Under the pieces are notes generated by a model. That model was given only the letters and a program-made list of their open reading frames with translations, had not been told where the DNA came from and did no database searches. From NCBI GenBank assembly GCA_028691175.1, contig JAQUZU010000030.1, positions 1-19,266 of the forward strand: DNA of 19,266 nt, given 5' to 3'. The position numbers were made by a program, and so were the translations under genes. This DNA comes from Candidatus Kapaibacterium sp. GTDB lineage: Bacteria > Bacteroidota > Ignavibacteria > Kapaibacteriales > UBA2268. Shown piece by piece: positions 15,642 through 19,266 of the stretch (position 1 is the first letter of the stretch; each line of letters opens with the position of its first letter).

Positions 15642-15657
15642 TGGCACGCAGATTGTA
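15642..15657 (+). promoter_or_regulatory. sigma-54-like -24/-12 promoter
   Basis: TGGCACGCAGATTGTA matches the sigma-54 consensus TGGCAC-N5-TTGCW in the whole -24 block and in spacing. One mismatch is at the normally important -12 GC, here GT. Transcription would start near 15667-15670, directly before a hairpin and about 310 bases before an orphan terminator. Chance occurrence is possible; the spacing and context raise its weight. Confidence 0.4.
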
Positions 15658-15666
15658 GTATATATA

Positions 15667-15982
15667 GTGTCTGTCGATGAGACAGATAGATTGAAGAAAT
15701 CATTTTTGAAATATAAGTTTTTTATTCAATATGTCGTTTTAACCTCTTACGACATACATGAATAATAAAAGGCTCCTTGATAATCATTTTAACTCCTAAT
15801 AAGTATATTGGGTACTTCCCCTTCTATTCGGTTTTCATAAATTGGTGGTAAAATATTAGTAGTGAGTTTAAAAAGGGGAAGCACCTTTTTAAAGGTATGC
15901 TTCTGGAAGAAATGATGATCATTATCTCTTTTTTTGTAAAATTTTGTAATAAGCTCGATTAGGTTCGGGCTTTTTTTTTTTT
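15667..15982 (+). ncRNA. candidate structured small RNA (~315 nt)
   Basis: A predicted transcript running from the sigma-54-like start to a strong terminator, with no credible CDS (the longest ATG frame I noticed, at 15758, has 13 codons). Hairpins in order: TCTGTC/GACAGA (15670-15686); TATGTCGT/ACGACATA (15730-15756) with loop TTTAACCTCTT; a long stem pairing 15811-15823 with 15873-15885 (12 of 13 pairs); an outer pairing of 15779-15789 with 15910-15926, interrupted by a bulge; then the terminator. Part of the long stem, GAAGCACC (15878-15885), can pair instead with downstream AAAGG and TGCTTC, giving two exclusive folds. CU-rich segments (ACCTCTT, GCTCCTT, ACTCCTA) could pair with ribosome binding sites. 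The bulged long-rod part is loosely reminiscent of 6S RNA. No known RNA family is recognised with confidence, and the 5' end is inferred. Confidence 0.5.
15951..15982 (+). terminator. strong intrinsic terminator without an upstream CDS
   Basis: AAGCTCGA (15951-15958) pairs with TCGGGCTT (15965-15972), with one T-G wobble, across a 6-base loop. It runs into about 12 consecutive Ts (counting from the stem). The T tract exists only for plus-strand transcription. The nearest gene upstream is on the opposite strand, so this points to a non-coding transcript. Confidence 0.85.
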
Positions 15983-16024
15983 GCAAAAAATTGATTTTTT
16001 AGCAGGAAATCAGTTTATATTTTG

Positions 16025-16040
16025 TAAATTTGTACGTTTG
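16025..16040 (+). promoter_or_regulatory. candidate -7 boxes for the exonuclease-dipeptidase operon
   Basis: TAAATTTG (16025-16032) and TACGTTTG (16033-16040) both fit the Bacteroidota -7 consensus TAnnTTTG and abut each other. No matching TTTG/TTG element lies at the proper distance upstream, so the call is tentative. They fall after the terminator and about 75 bases before the exonuclease start. Confidence 0.35.
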
Positions 16041-16112
16041 TAAATGGATACAAACAGTTGTGGTTCGCATGCCGCGGTTTTACAAAAGTCAAATTAATTA
16101 TCAGGCAAAACT

Positions 16113-16841
16113 ATGCGCCGTTACCTTGCATTCGATATAGAAACTTCGGCGGAGGAGTTCGAAAATTTTTCTCCGTCGCAACAGGAATTTCTTCTTCGCC
16201 GTGCCGAAACTCCCGAAGAACAAGAACAAAAAAAAGCCGAAATGGCACTGTCGCCATTGACTTCGCGGTGCGTATGCATCGGCATGAAAATGATTGAAGC
16301 CGAGGGCGACGAATTTACGCTGAAAGATTCGGTGGCATACTCGCTGGATTTGAGCCTCGCCGACGGAGAAACGAACGAAATCGACCTTGCCGACGGAAAT
16401 AAATGCTATCTCTCGAACGAGCGAACTCTGCTCGAAAATTTCTGGAAAATCTTCCGAAAATATCCCGACATTCATCTGATTTCGTTCAACGGACGCGGAT
16501 TTGATGCACCGTTTTTGATGTTGCGCTCCGCAAAATTGCAGGTACGTCCGGCGAGAAATCTTATGGCGGGAACGAAATTTAACTATCCGCTGCATACCGA
16601 TTTAATCGACGAATTGTGCTTTTATATGCCGACCAGCTATGGCGCTACCAGGCGGTACAATTTCGATTTCTTTACGCAGGCGTTCGGCTTGGTTTCGCCA
16701 AAAGCGGCCGGCGTGAATGGTTCGATGGTAACCGAATATTTTAAAGAAGGGAAAATTGCCGAAATTTCCGAATACTGCCTCCGCGACGTAAAGGCAACGT
16801 GGGAATTATTCGATTATTGGCAGAAGTATCTGAAATTTTAA
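16113..16841 (+). CDS. PolB-like DEDDy 3'-5' exonuclease
   Basis: The 242-residue protein is a stand-alone 3'-5' exonuclease related to the proofreading domain of family B polymerases. All three Exo motifs are visible: Exo I with D8 and E10 (LAFDIETS), Exo II with D131 (ISFNGRGFDAPFL), and Exo III of the DEDDy type with Y221 and D225 (YCLRDVKATWELF). These acidic residues hold two metal ions that hydrolyse the 3' end of DNA or RNA. LHTDLIDEL (~160-168) is also typical of this group. Glu/Lys-rich residues 30-45 and the acidic ~82-95 segment look like family-variable insertions. No signal peptide, so cytoplasmic. The dipeptidase gene follows 36 bases later on the same strand, probably in one transcript, without an obvious functional link. 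Confidence 0.88.
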   Translation: MRRYLAFDIETSAEEFENFSPSQQEFLLRRAETPEEQEQKKAEMALSPLTSRCVCIGMKMIEAEGDEFTLKDSVAYSLDLSLADGETNEIDLADGNKCYLSNERTLLENFWKIFRKYPDIHLISFNGRGFDAPFLMLRSAKLQVRPARNLMAGTKFNYPLHTDLIDELCFYMPTSYGATRRYNFDFFTQAFGLVSPKAAGVNGSMVTEYFKEGKIAEISEYCLRDVKATWELFDYWQKYLKF

Positions 16842-16877
16842 TAAATAAACTAATGTTTAACAAAATAAAAGACTTAC

Positions 16878-18245
16878 ATGAAAAACGCACTTCAGTTTGT
16901 TGATACAAACAAACAGAGATTCCTCGATGAATTAATAGATTTCTTGAAAATTCCGAGTATCAGTAACTCGCCGAAATATGCTGATGATACAAAAAGATGT
17001 GCTGCTTGGGCAATGAATAACCTGAAAGCAGCCGGCTTAGAGAATGTAGAATTAATCGAAACCGAAGGCTATCCGGTAATTTATGCCGACTGGATGAATG
17101 CTGGCGCAGACAAGCCGACAGTCCTGATTTACGGACACTACGACGTACAGCCGGTTGACCCGATCGAAAAATGGGACAATCCGCCGTTCGAGCCGGTAAT
17201 CAAAGGAAATACAATTTTCGGACGCGGAACTGCAGACGATAAGGGACAGGTTTTCGTTCATTTCAAAGCAATCGAAGCAATGTTGAAAACTAACGGCAAA
17301 CTTCCGTGCAACGTGAAATTCATGGTCGAAGGCGAAGAAGAGTGCGGCAGCAATCACCTCGAAGAAGTTATCAGAACATGCTCCGAAAAACTCAAATGCG
17401 ACTATGCAATCGTATCGGACACAGAATGGTTTGCAGCAGGTCTGCCGACAATCTGCTACGCACTCCGCGGTCTGAGTTTCGGCGAAGTAACCGTAACCGG
17501 TCCGAACCGCGACCTTCATAGCGGAACTTTCGGCGGTGCTGTAGATAATCCGATCAACGTGCTTTGCCGCATGATGGCGAAACTGACCGACGAAAACGGT
17601 AAAATTCTCATTCCGGGCTTGTACGACAATGTTTTGCCGGTAAGCGAAAAAGAGCACAAACTCTTCTCTGAACTTCCGTATAATGAAGAAAAATACATGG
17701 AAGATCTCGGCGTAGAGGCTCTGAACGGCGAAAAAGGCTATACGACTCTTGAACGTGCTTGGGCTCGCCCGTCAATCGACATCAACGGAATCTATGGCGG
17801 ATATACCGGCGAAGGTGCGAAAACAGTCATCACAACTTCTGCAACTGCAAAGATTTCTCTCCGCTTGGTTGCGAACCAGAATTCGATGGAAGTATCGAAA
17901 AAACTCGAAGCATATTTGCGCTCAATCGCTCCGAAATCGGTTAAAGTCGACTACAAATATCTCCACGGTGCAGAACCGGTATTGGTAGAACTCGACAGCA
18001 AGCCGGTAAAAACTTGCGAAAAGGCACTCGAACAGGCATTCGGCAAAAAACCGGTTTATATGCGCGAAGGCGGCTCGATCGGTATCGTCGAATTGTTCGG
18101 CTCGGTTCTGAAAGCACCAACCGTGCTGATGGGCTTAGGCTTGCCGACCGATAACATTCACTCGCCGAACGAAAATTATTCGCTCGACAACTTCTTCGGC
18201 GGTATCAAAGCGTCAATCATTTTCTTGGAAGAAATCGCAAAATAA
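16878..18245 (+). CDS. M20-family zinc dipeptidase
   Basis: A 455-residue cytoplasmic metallopeptidase of the M20 family (dipeptidase / CNDP-like branch), expected to split small peptides with two zinc or manganese ions. Metal ligands and catalytic residues are all in place: H87 with D89 (IYGHYDVQP), bridging D120 (GRGTADDKGQ), catalytic E153 and ligand E154 (VEGEEECGS), D181 (VSDTEW) and H428 (DNIHSPNEN). The dimerisation (lid) domain lies in the middle, with the conserved GPNRDLHSGTFGG segment (~214-226) supplying a histidine to the active site. Length and motif spacing match full family members. No signal peptide is present, so it may finish degradation of imported peptides. It follows the exonuclease gene closely and ends before a strong terminator. 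Exact specificity is uncertain. Confidence 0.92.
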   Translation: MKNALQFVDTNKQRFLDELIDFLKIPSISNSPKYADDTKRCAAWAMNNLKAAGLENVELIETEGYPVIYADWMNAGADKPTVLIYGHYDVQPVDPIEKWDNPPFEPVIKGNTIFGRGTADDKGQVFVHFKAIEAMLKTNGKLPCNVKFMVEGEEECGSNHLEEVIRTCSEKLKCDYAIVSDTEWFAAGLPTICYALRGLSFGEVTVTGPNRDLHSGTFGGAVDNPINVLCRMMAKLTDENGKILIPGLYDNVLPVSEKEHKLFSELPYNEEKYMEDLGVEALNGEKGYTTLERAWARPSIDINGIYGGYTGEGAKTVITTSATAKISLRLVANQNSMEVSKKLEAYLRSIAPKSVKVDYKYLHGAEPVLVELDSKPVKTCEKALEQAFGKKPVYMREGGSIGIVELFGSVLKAPTVLMGLGLPTDNIHSPNENYSLDNFFGGIKASIIFLEEIAK

Positions 18246-18263
18246 GCATTTCGCATAAAATTC

Positions 18264-18299
18264 AAAAGCCGGAAAATCTCAGATCTTCCGGCTTTTTTT
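18264..18299. terminator. intrinsic terminator between dipeptidase and lgt
   Basis: AAAAGCCGGAA (18264-18274) pairs perfectly with TTCCGGCTTTT (18286-18296) over an 11-base loop, and the T run continues to 18299. It ends the plus-strand dipeptidase transcript. The A-rich left side also gives a short T run on the minus strand, so it may serve lgt too. Confidence 0.9.
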
Positions 18300-18315
18300 G
18301 TATACTTTATCTCGA

Positions 18316-19113
18316 TTATTTTATGGCGCGACTTTGCCGCACGGAATATACGATTAATCCAATACCGAGCAAGATGAACGGCAGGCTTAGGAATTGTCCC
18401 ATGTGTAAAATCAGCGAATTTTCGAATTCTACCTGCACATCTTTCACATATTCGATCAAAAAACGCATCAAAAACATCACGGTCAGGAAAATTCCGGTAA
18501 GAAATCCGGAGGAAAGTTTATCAGATTTTTTGAAATAGAGGAAGAGCATAAGCAGGAAGAGCACAAGATAAGTTGCACCTTCATAGAGTTGTGCGGGGTG
18601 CCGCGGGAGCATGTCTTTTGCGGAAAAAATCACTGCCCAAGGGAGATCGCACGGTGCACCGAGAATCTCGGAGTTGATAAAATTGCCGATTCGGACACAC
18701 ATTGCGGTAAACGGAATTGCCACGCATAGCCGGTCAGCAAGCCATAGAAACGGAAATTCACGGTGTTTCATGACGAATAAAATTGTTGCAACAAGAATGC
18801 CGATTGCCGCACCGTGACTGGCAAGCCCGCCCTCCCAGACTTTGAGAATGGAAATCGGATCTGCGAGGTAGACGTCCGGCTCATAGAACAAGCAGTGCCC
18901 GAGACGTGCACCGATAACCGTTGCGATGATCATGTAAAAAACGAGTGAGTCGAGGATTTTCTGGCTGACACCGTCGCGTTGGAAGATTCTCGAGAGTACC
19001 TGATATGCCCCGATAAATCCGACTGCAAACAGCAAACCATACCAGCGTATCGGCAGGGCGTCGAAGATTCGCGGCGAGGGATTCCAGAGAATCGAAGCAA
19101 ATTGTATGTCCAT
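18316..19113 (-). CDS. lgt: prolipoprotein diacylglyceryl transferase
   Basis: This enzyme moves the diacylglyceryl group of phosphatidylglycerol onto the lipobox cysteine of prolipoproteins, the first lipidation step, in the inner membrane. The 265-residue protein has about seven hydrophobic segments and the Lgt hallmarks: ALPIRWYGLLF near the start, H100 in GGLASHGAAIG, the signature RIGNFINSEILG with R141, N144 and E149, HPAQLYE (172-178) and R217 in RFLIEYVK. E. coli Lgt has about 290 residues. A TTG 12 bases further upstream would add four residues; I prefer the ATG because it gives the usual N-terminus and there is no ribosome binding site favouring TTG. Substrates would include the lipoprotein at the start of this window. 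A gene of unknown function ends 66 bases upstream on the same strand. Confidence 0.93.
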   Translation of the reverse strand: MDIQFASILWNPSPRIFDALPIRWYGLLFAVGFIGAYQVLSRIFQRDGVSQKILDSLVFYMIIATVIGARLGHCLFYEPDVYLADPISILKVWEGGLASHGAAIGILVATILFVMKHREFPFLWLADRLCVAIPFTAMCVRIGNFINSEILGAPCDLPWAVIFSAKDMLPRHPAQLYEGATYLVLFLLMLFLYFKKSDKLSSGFLTGIFLTVMFLMRFLIEYVKDVQVEFENSLILHMGQFLSLPFILLGIGLIVYSVRQSRAIK

Positions 19114-19179
19114 GTTTTTGTTCAATTGATTCTACAAAATTAGTAAAATCTATAGACGAATCCGCCGGCAAAATAGTGC

Positions 19180-19266
19180 TTATTTTGCGTTAATGATGTA
19201 TGAGACGGCTGTTTCGCCAAATTTTCGAGTGTCTTTCAGCGCAAACCCGGGCGGAATTGCAATCCC
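19180..19266 (-). CDS. C-terminal end of an unidentified protein (partial)
   Basis: The last 28 codons of a minus-strand gene run off the right edge of the window: GIAIPPGFALKDTRKFGETA followed by VSYIINAK and a TAA stop. The frame is open to the edge and has the same direction as lgt, 66 bases away, so an operon with lgt is possible. I do not recognise the family from so little sequence. Confidence 0.55.
   Translation of the reverse strand, partial: GIAIPPGFALKDTRKFGETAVSYIINAK

Noticed and set aside
15951..15975. tRNA-like or tmRNA 3' end (GGTTCGGG resembles a T-arm)
   Set aside because: No acceptor stem, no CCA and no anticodon arm can be formed; the element is a terminator hairpin with a T tract.
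16101..16595. 164-codon minus-strand open frame
   Set aside because: Antisense to the exonuclease gene, whose Exo I and II motifs are intact on the plus strand; the shadow protein has Phe/Arg runs and no recognisable family.
17052..17657. 201-codon minus-strand open frame
   Set aside because: Antisense to the M20 dipeptidase over its metal-binding motifs; composition is typical of a shadow frame.
19123..19125. TTG as start of lgt
   Set aside because: An ATG four codons later gives the usual Lgt N-terminus, and nothing upstream favours the TTG.

Overview
The window looks like a chromosomal segment from a member of the Bacteroidota. Two secreted proteins end in type IX secretion (T9SS) sorting domains of the 'YPNP' kind, several upstream regions carry TAnnTTTG-type -7 boxes, clear Shine-Dalgarno sequences are rare, and the protein families present are common in that phylum. 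The genus cannot be told from the sequence alone.

Layout. (1) Bases 1-1400 hold one small PEGA-type lipoprotein gene on the minus strand. It is bracketed by two 91-bp direct repeats that differ at 3 positions, with a 15-bp tandem repeat and other repeat DNA beside them. (2) Bases 1414-4680 encode a large secreted tricorn-like S41 protease with its catalytic residues in place. (3) Bases 4798-7830 (minus strand) are a restriction-modification locus of the AlwI / BspD6I kind. Two nuclease-like genes are intact, but the Dam-type methylase is cut short before its catalytic motif and the XRE controller gene is frameshifted without a visible start. This block is visibly AT-richer than its neighbours. 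(4) Bases 7854-10542 (minus) hold a short UvrA-like ABC protein and a PPOX-family flavoprotein, 10 bp apart. (5) Bases 10692-15274 (minus) hold two T9SS cargo proteins: an Asp-box propeller/Ig-like protein, and a secreted arginine deiminase with an organisation like Porphyromonas peptidylarginine deiminase. (6) Bases 15275-16112 have no credible gene, yet they end in a strong plus-strand terminator with no plus-strand CDS before it. Upstream are a perfect 7-bp palindrome, a sigma-54-like -24/-12 element and several hairpins, so I propose an undescribed non-coding RNA here. (7) Bases 16113-18245 (plus) hold a PolB-like 3'-5' exonuclease and an M20 dipeptidase, followed by a shared terminator, then lgt on the minus strand and the last 28 codons of an unidentified gene.

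How the parts fit. The tricorn-like protease, the deiminase and the Asp-box protein suggest a cell that processes proteins outside the cytoplasm. Lgt would lipidate proteins such as the small lipoprotein. The most unusual parts are the putative sigma-54 / ncRNA region and the half-dead restriction system that keeps open nuclease genes next to a broken methylase. Nothing was searched against databases; all assignments rest on motifs read by eye.
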